DNA from: Helianthus annuus
Lineage: Eukaryota; Streptophyta; Magnoliopsida; Asterales; Asteraceae
Direction: 5' to 3'
NCBI RefSeq assembly: GCF_002127325.2
Contig: NC_035437.2
Location: 158,855,597 to 158,919,596, forward strand
DNA length: 64,000 bases
The stretch's first letter is position 1, and each line of letters begins with the position of its first letter. Shown one piece after another: positions 35,954-45,375 of this stretch. The notes beneath the pieces were generated by a model. The model saw only the letters and a list, made by a program, of their open reading frames with translations, made no database searches and had not been told where the DNA came from. The position numbers and the translations under genes are program-made.

Positions 35954-36175
35954 CTTTCCGGTTTCTCTCTAGAACATTCAGCAACAATCTTTGTATGTTC
36001 GAGAGTTTTTTGTGTTGATTATTATTGTATGCAGATTATCTTGTTGATAATCTGCCTTGTCAGAGAGTTGTTAAGTCACGGTGCCTTGTATCTTTCTCAT
36101 ATTATCTTTGTCTCAATACTTCTGTTTTACTTCAGTAATTTCAATAAAGATCCTGTTGATTCCGTGTTGTTTACA
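35954..36175 (+). repeat. Element E 5' LTR, 3' part
   Basis: Matches 58834-59039 and starts with the CTTTCCGG that follows the end of element A. It has a 16-bp segment near 36061-36076 that the 3' LTR lacks. It contains a perfect hairpin: GCAGATTATC (36031-36040), loop TTGTT, GATAATCTGC (36046-36055). It ends TTGTTTACA directly before the primer-binding site. Confidence 0.9.
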
Positions 36176-36187
36176 TGGTATCAGAGC
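36176..36187 (+). promoter_or_regulatory. Element E primer-binding site
   Basis: TGGTATCAGAGC directly abuts the LTR end; initiator tRNA-Met type. Confidence 0.93.
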
Positions 36188-36901
36188 TTAGATAAGCTCT
36201 TGGGTTGAGTCGGTTGTTTCCGATTATTGTTCTGCTGCATTTCGTGACCAGATCTGTTCAAATCTGGTTATTTCTGGTGGTTTTCCGGTGGATCTGGGTA
36301 ACAGTCTTGATACTGAGTCCAGATCTTGAAGAAGTTTTCTGCTTTGGGTTTGTGCCGCTTAAGATACAGAAACCCTAAATCTTGGGTTTGAGAACAGTCG
36401 TGGTTGGGGATTTTTTGGATCGCTATTGTGGCATGTGATCGGCTGAACGTGCTTCTGAAAGGGCTCTCGTTGGTCTCTGTTACAGAGCAAACCAACAGAG
36501 TTTGTCTCTGGTCTTCTTTGCTTGAAATCAGACTTGTAACCCTAAGTGAAGGTTACAAGTGTGATTAACAGGAGTTAAACGCACCCACTGTGAGATTGTT
36601 CTATCTCTGACTTTTTATTTTTTCTGTTTCCTGCATCACTGAGTCAGTGTGTCTAGGCATCCCCTGTTTACCAGACTAGTCGGGCCAACACTTGATCGAG
36701 TCTTATTTGCTTATCTGTTGCATTTGTTTGGTTTGTGTGTCAAAGCTCCCTGAATATCGTCTGCGGAGGCACCTTTGAGCGATGAACCTCTGATCGGACC
36801 TCTGTTCAGGCTTCGCTGTCCTCTGTGTTTTTTTATTTACACTGTCTGTTCTTGCTTTACCTGTGTTTTTTGGGTAATTGTTTTTAGTCTGTGTTATCAA
36901 T
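36188..36901 (+). other. Element E leader
   Basis: About 700 bp between primer-binding site and gag ATG, without a supported coding frame or repeat. Confidence 0.65.
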
Positions 36902-37770
36902 ATGTCTAGTGATGATGACTCTTTTATAACATCTCCTAGTGCTACCTTGGTTAGCAAAATAGATGCTGGTGATCCGCTGTTTCTTCACCCTAGTGACTCT
37001 GCCAATTTATCTATAGCCAGTGTAAAACTCAAAGGGTCGGAAAACTATAGGATCTGGTCCAATGCCATGTACCTTGCTTTACAAGTAAAAAACAAGATAG
37101 GGTTTGTTGATGGTTCTTGCCTTAGGTCTAAAACTGATGAGGTTTTGGGTAGGCAATGGGATAGGTGCAACTCTATTGTGCTTACTTGGATTCTTAACTC
37201 TATATCTGCGGAATTATATCTTGGTCTTGTTTATTCTAAAATTGCTTCGGATGTGTGGAAAGACTTGAAGGATACTTATGATAAGATAGATGGGTCTGTT
37301 GTGTTTAATCTGTATCAAAAGATCAACTCCTTTAGTCAAAATGGCATGCATGTTCTTAATATTATCATAAGTTGAATTGTATGTGGAAGCAATTAGACCA
37401 GTTACTTGCCTTGCCTGCCTGTTCTTGTGATGCATCCAAACAATTAAATGACTTTAATCATCTTATTAAGCTTATGCAGTTCTTAATGGGTCTTGATAGT
37501 TCCTACCAGTCTGTGAGAACAAATTTATTAACTAGAGAAACTCTTCCTTTTGTGAAGGATGCTTTTTCAGTCATCTCTAGAGAAGAATCTCACCTTCACT
37601 CTAAAAATATTTTTGATAAAACTCCTAATAACCCTGTTGGTTTTTCTGTTAAAACTGGTCAAGTTATTGATTCAAGAAAAAGGAATAATAGAACTCCTAA
37701 CCCTAATCTCAAATGTTCTCATTGTAATAAGACTGGACACACTATTGAGAAGTGTTTTTATTCTGGTGCT
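36902..37770 (+). pseudogene. gag: Element E gag (Ty1/copia)
   Basis: The ATG at 36902 gives MSSDDDSFITSPSATLVSKI, followed by the copia Gag core (LKGSENYRIWSNAMYLAL, then WILNSISAELYLGLVYSKIA, DVWKDLKDTYD). A frameshift near 37345-37372 breaks the helix ending YYHKLNCMWKQLD. The second half continues to a zinc knuckle CSHCNKTGHTIEKC at about 37710-37755. An internal deletion follows: within a few codons the frame reads SGANQHM, the protease active-site region, whereas the usual spacer and Trp/Asp residues before it are missing. Confidence 0.9.
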
Positions 37771-38945
37771 AATCAACACATGGTAATGACGGATGAGTGT
37801 CTAATTAATCAAAAGGATGTAACGGAATTCAATATCAAAGTTAAACATCCCAATGGCACTAGTGCCCAGGTAACTAAAATTGGTGATATTAAATTAAGTG
37901 ATAAGGTCATTCTATATGATGTATTTGTCGTGCCTGATTATTGTGTAAATTTAATCTCTGTTCATAAACTTGCTAGAGATTATAAGCTCATTGTCTCTTT
38001 TATTGAACAAACTTGCTATATTCAGGATTCTCAAACAAAGAATGTCCAGGTGACTGGTAGTCAGTTTGATGGTCTGTACTTTTGTGATAGTTCTTCTGTT
38101 TCAAATAAGGTTGGTAACTCTAGTTGTGATATTAATCTTTGGCATGCTAGGTTAGGTCATCCTGCTGAACCTGTTTTCCATGTTCTTAAAAATAATCTAA
38201 ACATTAAAACTGGTGCTAAATTGAATCCTTGTGAAACGTGTCATAGAGCTAAACAGAATCGGGAACCTTTCCCTTTAAGTGATCATAAATATGAAGCTTT
38301 AGGAGATCTTATTCATCTTGATGTGTGGGGTCTGTATAGAGTCCAAAGTAGGGATGGTTTTCGATATTTTCTTATTGTGGTTGATGATTACTCTAGAGCT
38401 GTGTGGGTGTATCTCATGAAATCAAAAGATGAAGTGTTTTACAATATTAAAGGTTTTTATAATTTACTTAAAACACAGCTTAGTAAATCTGTTAAGATCT
38501 TTAGGAGTAACAATGGTACTAAATTTATAAATAAACAAATGAGTAATTTTTGTTATGAAAATGGGATTTTACATTAGACTTCATGTGTTCATAGCCCACA
38601 GCAAAACGGGGTAGTTGAGAGAAAGCATAGACATTTGTTGAATGTAGCTAGGACTTTACTCTTTCAAGGTGGTTTTCCCATTAAATTTTGGTCCGAGTGT
38701 ATTCTAACTACTTCTTATTTAATTAACAAGACACCTTCATCTATTTTGAGTGGAAAGTCTCCATATGAACTTGTGTTTGGTTTTACTCTTGTTCTAGATC
38801 AACTTAGGGCTATAGGGTGTCTTTGTTTCATGTGTTAAACAACTCTGATAAGTTTACCACACATGCAGAAAAATGTGTTTTAGTTGGATATTCAAATGAA
38901 AAAAAGGGGTACAAACTTTGGAGTTTAGATCAAAAAATGATGTTC
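37771..38945 (+). pseudogene. pol: Element E protease remnant and integrase
   Basis: The protease remnant SGANQHMVMTDEC is followed by VNLISVHKL. The GAG-pre-integrase zinc part reads LWHARLGHP, then CETCHRAKQ. The integrase core has the first Asp in HLDVWG. The second catalytic Asp is lost: FRSNNGTKF where active copia enzymes have SDNGTEF. A TAG at 38575-38577 interrupts before HSPQQNGVVERKHRHLL, which holds the catalytic Glu. A further frameshift lies near 38820-38840. Coding runs on through YKLWSLDQKMMF to TGTTC (38941-38945), the TSD of element F. Confidence 0.92.
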
Positions 38946-41684
38946 TGTCACGACCCCCGACCCCATCTAGCCGGAATCGGTGTCGTGAGCAGTCCAGTGG
39001 TACCGGTGATTATTTTGAAAAACATTGCAGCGGAAATTTCATCAGGACCGTGAGTTAGGAAAAGTATCAGAGTTTAGAAACACCGGATTTTATTTAAAAA
39101 GATGGAATAAATTCCATGTTTTACAAAGGTAGCTTTTAATAAAAACAATATTTCTTAATTCGATTTAATTAATAAAATAAGCCACTTCTTGAAGTCTTTT
39201 AGTGCCGGATCCAATCATTACTCCAATCTACTGTAATTACCTGAAACGCGTTTTAAAAAGATTTTGTCAGCGGGAAATACTGAGTGAATTATTCATTTTA
39301 CTGAAAACGACACATTTGTTATAATTCACAGTGATAAGATCTTTTACAATGTATCCTGATATCAACCAACTACCCACAGTACTTTACCACTCGATCCATT
39401 GGCCCATACGTCCAATGGTATCTGTGATTATGGTCATATCACCCAATGGCTGCCCCAATGGTGAAGATTATCAAGTAATGTGCACAATACCCCACATACC
39501 GGCTGTAATTTGGTGATTCACATAAACTTAATCACTGTAAGTTATAATTCCGAAAATAATTTGGAGTATTGTAAATAGTCACAAACTGTGATAAAAGAAT
39601 TTATAAAAAGAGAATAACTCACAAATCAACATGCAGGATTTAGTTAACAAATTTCTTGATTCTACTTTTCCCGATAATTAAGCATGCACTTTATTATTCT
39701 GGATCTTCTGATGATTTTATAGTTTATTTGATTGTAAGGGTGTAGTTGGGAGTGTTTTTGGTGGTTTAACAGAATGGAATACGTATTGGTGTAAAACCTA
39801 AATCAAATCTTAACGAATTTTACAAGAACCAGGTTAATGATCAATACAGCAGTTACGATAATTCCCCGAGATCAATTTTTTACAATGAATGTCCAAGTGC
39901 AATACTTCAGCTCATTTATCAAAATGACAAACGACAAAGTATAGTACTTCAACTCGTATATCGAATTATCGACAACGACAAAGTACAATGCTTCGGCTCA
40001 TTATCGAATTATCGACAACGATAAAGCATAGCCCAATGTGGGCGGCACTTAGACATTCTTTGGGTATATTGATCCTGGAAACTGAATCGTAATAGCGATC
40101 GAGTAATTACCCTGTTCTGCGGCAGTGATTCGATAATTGTGTGTGTGTGTTGGACTGTTTTGCTTATAACTCGACCTACGTATCTCCGATTTTCGTCGTT
40201 CAAGTGCCAAATTTCAAGTCCCAACCCCTGCTATTTATACTGAAAATTTGACACCGTCGCGTAGCGCGAGGGGGTACCCCTTAGTCGTCGCGCTACGCGA
40301 GTGATCAACCTATTTTCATAGGGTAGCCCTTCGTGCATGTAGGCTTGCTGTGTCGACAGATTTTAAATTTTCGAATTTTATAATCAGTTATGAAGATAAT
40401 CGTAACTAGGGTTTTGCCCCCCCTGAGTTTTAGGGCCCCTGATCCTGATTCTGATTGCTCTGGAAATTCTAGGGTTAGTGCAGAATTACTTGGGTGTCTC
40501 AACTATGGTTCCCTATTGGGTAAATAAAATAATAGGCATGACTTTTGATGAAAGTTTGTTTATAAAATAAAACTAATAAATAATAAGTAATAGTTTTGGG
40601 TAACTTATAAAAAGAGAGTAGAATGGTGGGAAAAGGAATGGACCCACTGTGTAACTTTAGGGTTCAACTAGAAGGACTCCTGGTATAAATTTTGGGTATA
40701 ACTTTTGGAGTTATTAAAAATATATATTGCACTCGTGTTAAGTATAGTACCCCTAATTCAACCTTGTCCCGAAGTCCCGAGACTAAATCCCAACAACTTA
40801 GTCGGGCAGAGCCCTGAGGCTCAGATCAATCGGAAAGGGTAGCGGTGATTGGGAGTTACAATACTTAAAACGAGGCAGAGTTTTATTATTATTATAGGTG
40901 AAATCATAATAATATATATAGGAATCGATCAAGAAGCAGACGAGAAAAAGAAATGAACACTTGAATGTGGAAAGGAATTTCTATATATATAGCTGAGGTA
41001 TGTAACTGTATGAAGGACATGAATTTCTGAAATGATGACATGAGTTTGAAAAGGGGACACATGTTCGATTTCAAATATTTGGAAAATAGGCATACTACAC
41101 GTAGATACTTTAATATAGATTTCATGCTTTATTCATAATTAAAGGTTTTGATTTATTTTATTCTCATATTTACGTATTCTTATAATTCAATTGAATTGTA
41201 ACTTTAATTAACTATTATTATTATTATTATATTATTATAATTAATTTAACTGCTTCACTTATTTGACGTGTATAACTTTTAAGATATGATGTTTTATAAA
41301 ACAATAAATATGTCTTTAGAACAAGAATATTTTTGTCTACAATTTGAACCAAGTTTCATTGAAAATAGAGTAGGTTCAGATATAATATATTTTTATAGTT
41401 TAATTATTAAGTGGTTCCTGAGTCAGTCCAGGTACTTCATATTTCTAGTGGTCAACTTACCTGTAATCTACCCGTCTAATAATATAAGTTTTTATAGACT
41501 TTTATTTTATTAGAAAGGTCACCCAAATACAGGCCAATTAATTATATTAACCAACTATATATAAAATAGTGTTTAAACTATTTGGGTTGAATAATTATAT
41601 TAAAAATAACTAGTTACTAGCTACTAGTGTTTAATAACTTTAATCAAACCTTATAATTTATATGATAAAAATTGGTATGTTACA
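38946..41684 (-). mobile_element. Element F: solo LTR of a Ty3/gypsy family related to A
   Basis: 2,739 bp, non-coding, TGTCACGACC...TATGTTACA on the plus strand, with a perfect 5-bp TSD TGTTC (38941-38945 and 41685-41689). Read on the minus strand it starts TGTAACATACC and ends GGGTCGTGACA. It shares with the A LTR an ordered segment containing AAACGCGTTTCAGGTAA and a CACTCA(G)TATTTCCC word (A near 35585-35640; F near 39240-39295). The minus strand carries TATAAA at 40239-40234 with two CpG palindromes upstream. No internal region exists between TSDs, so this is the product of LTR-LTR recombination. A stretch at about 39895-40030 has imperfect tandem repeats of about 45-55 bp containing CGACAACGA and AAAGTA. 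Confidence 0.88.
40234..40300 (-). promoter_or_regulatory. Element F promoter: CpG palindromes and TATA
   Basis: TCGCGTAGCGCGA (40257-40269) and its exact complement TCGCGCTACGCGA (40288-40300) start 31 bp apart, with GGGGTACCCC between them. On the minus strand TATAAA (40239-40234) follows after 17 bp. Confidence 0.7.
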
Positions 41685-42522
41685 TGTTCTTCTCTAGGGA
41701 TGTTAGGTTTTATGAAACCGTGTTCCCTTTTAAAGAAAAGAAAACATTTTCAGATCCTGATACTCCTACTAAAGTTAACACCCTTAACTTTTTTGACCCT
41801 TATCTGATTTAAACTTCACTCAAAGACCCCAAGTTGACCCAACTCCCGATGATGAGAATACACATACAAATACTTCAACAGGTCATGGGTTTGAGCAGTC
41901 TGAAAACGATTCAGAGATTGCTTTAGGTATGGCTGATAATCAGCAACCAAGCAATATAGAATCGAATTCGGACAGGGCTGAGCATGACACTAAACAAGAA
42001 GACAATAATAATTCTGAGGGAGATATTGGTGAACAAACTAACACGGTTTTAAGGAGATCCTCCCGAAACAGTACTTTTCCCTCTAAATTTGATGACTTTA
42101 TAGTAGATGGGAAAGTCAAATATGGTCTAGAAAAGGTCTTAAATTACGCTAATTTATCTCCTGAAAGTTTTTGCTTTGCTTCTGTGTTAAATAAAAGTTG
42201 TGAACCTAAAAATTATTTTGAAGCTAAAAATGATGCTAATTGGGTTGATGCTATGAATTCAGAACTTGAAGCTTTACATAGAAATAAAACTTGGGAGATT
42301 GTAGACCTACCACCTAATAGGAAAGCTATTGGGTGTAAGTGGGTTCATAAGATTAAATATAAATCAAACGCTGAAATAGAGAGGTATAAGGCTAGGCTTG
42401 TTGCGAAAGGGTTTAGTCAAAAAGAAGGCATTGACTTCTTTGATATGTTTTCCCCTGTTGTTAAAATGGTTACAGTTAGGTGTGTGTTATCTATGGCTGT
42501 TCACTTTAATTGGGAAATATAT
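41685..42522 (+). pseudogene. pol: Element E: integrase end and start of reverse transcriptase
   Basis: Continues from 38945: FSRDVRFYETVFPF, the conserved segment at the end of copia integrase. A stop near 41810 and a frame change lead to an acidic linker (about 41929-42060, [13 protein letters not shown]). The RT N-terminus follows: [57 protein letters not shown]. The frame is cut at TATAT (42518-42522), the TSD of element G, within WEIY|QLDINNAFL. Confidence 0.92.
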
Positions 42523-42969
42523 TGTTGGTGCACTACATCTGTCGACTTCGTCTTGTATCGAGTCTTAGTCTTAGATTGTTAGATCATGGCACGTTTTACG
42601 AGAAACTGGAAAATGTATGTAATTAGGATAAGGGTTTCGCTCATAGGGACATAGGTGAGGTTTCGCCTATGTGTCAACATGAAGTTTCGATTATGTGTCA
42701 TTGAGGGTTTCGCTCATGTGTCCTGTACATTGGAGCGAAACCTCAAGCACTATATAAAGGGGCTTATGAGCGAAACCATGTAACATTGCCTTGTATACCA
42801 TGCCGAAGTGCTGCCGGTGTGAGTTTTGGATGTAATCTGTCAGATATCAATACAAAGAGGTGTTTAAAGTGATTTGCTAGTTGTTTCTAAGTCAGATACT
42901 TGTTTTCCGCACCTGTATCTGATCAAAACTCCTCTGAACGACTCGTTCGGGTCGAAACACGATCCTACA
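42523..42969 (+). repeat. Element G 5' LTR
   Basis: 447 bp. Six copies of the motif GTTTCGC or its complement lie at about 42630-42780, around TATATAAA (about 42753). It is followed by the primer-binding site TGGTATCAGAGC at 42972-42983. Confidence 0.92.
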
Positions 42970-42971
42970 AG

Positions 42972-42983
42972 TGGTATCAGAGC
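42972..42983 (+). promoter_or_regulatory. Element G primer-binding site
   Basis: TGGTATCAGAGC two bases after the LTR; initiator tRNA-Met type. Confidence 0.92.
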
Positions 42984-43177
42984 TTCAGGAGGAGGAGTTC
43001 TGCAGAGAATAGCTGGAATTCATCGAGATTTCTTACTTCTACACTTTCTTTCTTCAGTTCAGAAAGTTTTATCGGTCAAAATCGACTCAAAATTTCACAA
43101 ATTGTGCGTAATTGGACATAGACAAATCCCTGAGAGTTTGACATTGAAATTCGAATTAAAAATGGACTAAAATTGGT

Positions 43178-43420
43178 TCCGAATAGGTTTCGCTCTTACG
43201 GACATCAAGAGGTTTCGCTCTTGTGACATTGTTAATTTCGCTCATAGTTACACAATATCAGGGGTTTCGCCCATTTGACCAAGTAGTTTCGCCTTTGTGA
43301 ATAACTTTAGTAGTTTCGCTTTTGTGAACATTGTTGTTTCGCTTTTAGGGTTTCGCTCTTGTGATCACCTAGTGGTTTCGCTCTTTTGAACACTCAAGGT
43401 TTCGCTTTTAAGGACAGTTG
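43178..43420 (+). repeat. Element G leader array of TTTCGCTC motifs
   Basis: Ten copies of TTTCGC, mostly (G)GTTTCGCTCTTGTGA-like, at irregular 20-30-bp intervals directly before the gag ATG. The same motif occurs six times in the LTR. It is not part of a coding frame. Confidence 0.85.
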
Positions 43421-43443
43421 TGAAAATTGTTGAAATTTTAAAA

Positions 43444-43681
43444 ATGGACGAGGAATTTTACAATGCATTCGCTACTCCGGTTACAGCAATCACTGTTGCA
43501 CACACCACAATGCTTGAAAACGAAACAGGAACAATGCAAAAACCTCCCAAACTATTGAAGATTGAAGAATATAAAGGTTGGGAAGGTCGTTTCGAAAATT
43601 GGGTACAAGCTAACTATCTAGACGCATGGGAGTGTGTTGAAACGAAATATGTGAGACCGTTAAATGATGATGAAGAGGAAG
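43444..43681 (+). pseudogene. gag: Element G gag, N-terminal part
   Basis: The ATG at 43444 gives MDEEFYNAFATPVTAI, then PPKLLKIEEYKGWEGRFENW, the N-terminal signature of copia-type Gag, ending LNDDEEEV. The frame is cut at GGAAG (43677-43681), the TSD of insertion I, and continues at 45381 as AIKDMNADDKKKY. Confidence 0.88.
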
Positions 43682-44883
43682 TGATGTGTGTCGGTGTGTA
43701 TATAATTTTTTATATATATTTAAGCCCCTTTTTACACTTTTAACCAAGTTTTAAATTTATAAAACACGATATTTACTAACACTAAACACACATATGGGCA
43801 AGTGCACCCATCGTGGACGTAGTATAGTGTTGGTAAGATACCGAGGTCGTCCAAGGACACAAGAGCTTTTAATACCGGTTTATCCTCAACGTCTAACCAA
43901 ATCAAAAAGTGAGAAAAATGTTTTAAACTAAGAAAAATAAAAACTAACTAAATGCTGAAAAATAAAATAAAATAAAAACAGATAGACAAGATGAATCACT
44001 TGGATCCGACACGTGTATTAGTATAACCTTTGATTATTTTCGCACTTTTGCACTTGTTTAAGAGATTATCTTAGTTATTGTAGTAGGCCCCTCTTTTGAA
44101 GGCGACGTTACCCTCAACCCAGTAGTTTGAGTCAGCAAGGATACAATCCTAAAGGGTCGGATTATTGGAAGATAATGAATTAAGTTATTAATGCAAATTG
44201 TGGTAGGCCCCGCTTTCGGCGGTGACGTTACCCTCGGCTAAGTAGTCTGAGTCAGCAGGGATACAGTCCTAAATAGCCGGGTTATAGTATTAATAGTAGT
44301 TAACTTATGAGGGGGTCAAAGAGTTTGGATCCCCGCCATCCAATACCTATGGGTATTGAAGGAGATCCTACTAAATTTGACCCAGGTCCCAAGCAGGACC
44401 TCTAAACGCTGAACAAGGGCAAGACCCTTACCAAACCGTTCCCTTAGCCCCCGACCAGGTAGCCAACATACCTCCATATAGACCGTGGAGATATGAATGG
44501 TGAAAATCTTTTATTTTATATAGACAGTAAGATAACGCCAAGACACCACGGACAAACGATAAGGAAAGATCACCTTCAACATAAGTAACTAGTTATTAAA
44601 GTCATTAATACAAAACCAAATAAAAAGTGCAAAAGATTAAAAATAAAAAGTATTATACTAAACACTTGTCTTCACCAAGTGATGTAAGAGACTTAGGCAA
44701 ACATGGCCTTGATTGTCAAGAACTCTTACTATCAATCTTGGATCCCGAGACGACTCACACACTCTACGATGGACAATGGATGATGGTGGTGGATGATGGT
44801 GTTATGGTGGTGGTGGGTGGTGGATGAAGTGTGAGAGAGGTGGTGTGCCAAGGGATGAAATGGAATGAAGCCAAGCACCCCTA

Positions 44884-45126
44884 TTTATAGGCTGAACAGA
44901 AGTCTGGGCACGGCCCCGTGTCCGCTGGACACGCCCCCGTGCCCGTCTGACATTCTCTCTCTTCATTAATTGTAATTCGCAATTACAATTAATGCGCCTG
45001 CTGTACTTTCACCACGCCCCCGTGCCCGCTGGACACGGCCCCGTGGTGGGCAATGGAAGCTTCTACTGGTTTGTCTTTTCTGCTGCTTCCTGGGCACGCC
45101 CCCGTGTTCGCTGGACACGGGGCGTG
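44884..45126 (-). promoter_or_regulatory. Insertion I promoter: paired CpG boxes and TATA
   Basis: CACGSCCCCGTG boxes start at 44909, 44930, 45013, 45034, 45095 and 45116 (the last lacks one base). The members of each pair are exactly 21 bp apart. The first box is separated by 19 bp from the minus-strand TATAAA. Confidence 0.7.
44964..44994. repeat. Perfect inverted repeat inside insertion I
   Basis: CATTAATTGTAATT, loop CGC, AATTACAATTAATG: a 14-bp stem without mismatch lying between the box pairs. Confidence 0.85.
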
Positions 45127-45375
45127 TTCAGTCTCTGTTTTCTCTTCTTTGCCTTGGGAGGTGCCGTTGAGGGTCCGGGCAGTCTACTTTTGTTCCTTTT
45201 CTTGTATTTATGCTAGAATTAGTTGTCTTTTTGCTTCTTTTGTGATTTTGAGCTCATTTCATCCTGAAAATACAAAAGGAAGACAAAAACACTCTTTTTC
45301 CAACATTAGTACTTAAAAAGGGTTAGTTTTATGTCTTAATTGATGTGATTTATATGTTGCATTTTACACACATCA

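Larger units (their letters stand above)
43682..45375 (-). mobile_element. Insertion I: probable solo LTR (1,694 bp)
   Basis: Ends are TGATGTGTGT and ACACACATCA, a 10-bp inverted repeat with LTR-type TG...CA termini, and the TSD is a perfect GGAAG (43677-43681 and 45376-45380). There is no coding sequence or internal primer-binding site. A minus-strand TATAAA (44889-44884) is preceded by three pairs of CACG-CCCC-CGTG boxes, indicating minus orientation. Two diverged direct copies of about 125 bp lie at about 44085-44290 (shared words GACGTTACCCTC, GAGTCAGCA, GGATACA, TCCTAAA). A perfect 14-bp inverted repeat with a 3-nt loop lies at 44964-44994. The general look resembles Athila-type LTRs; that assignment is tentative. 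Confidence 0.78.

Noticed and set aside
40254..40300. Cruciform-like CpG palindrome in F as a replication origin or attachment site
   Set aside because: Its position 17 bp upstream of TATAAA and the matching layout in A and J make a promoter element the simpler reading.
43178..43420. CRISPR-like array (regular short repeats with variable spacers)
   Set aside because: Plant retroelement context, repeats of only 8-10 bp with irregular spacing, and the same motif in the LTR; not a CRISPR.
44992..45316. Overlapping ORFs of 74-87 codons in insertion I
   Set aside because: They run through the GC-rich box array and lack protein character.
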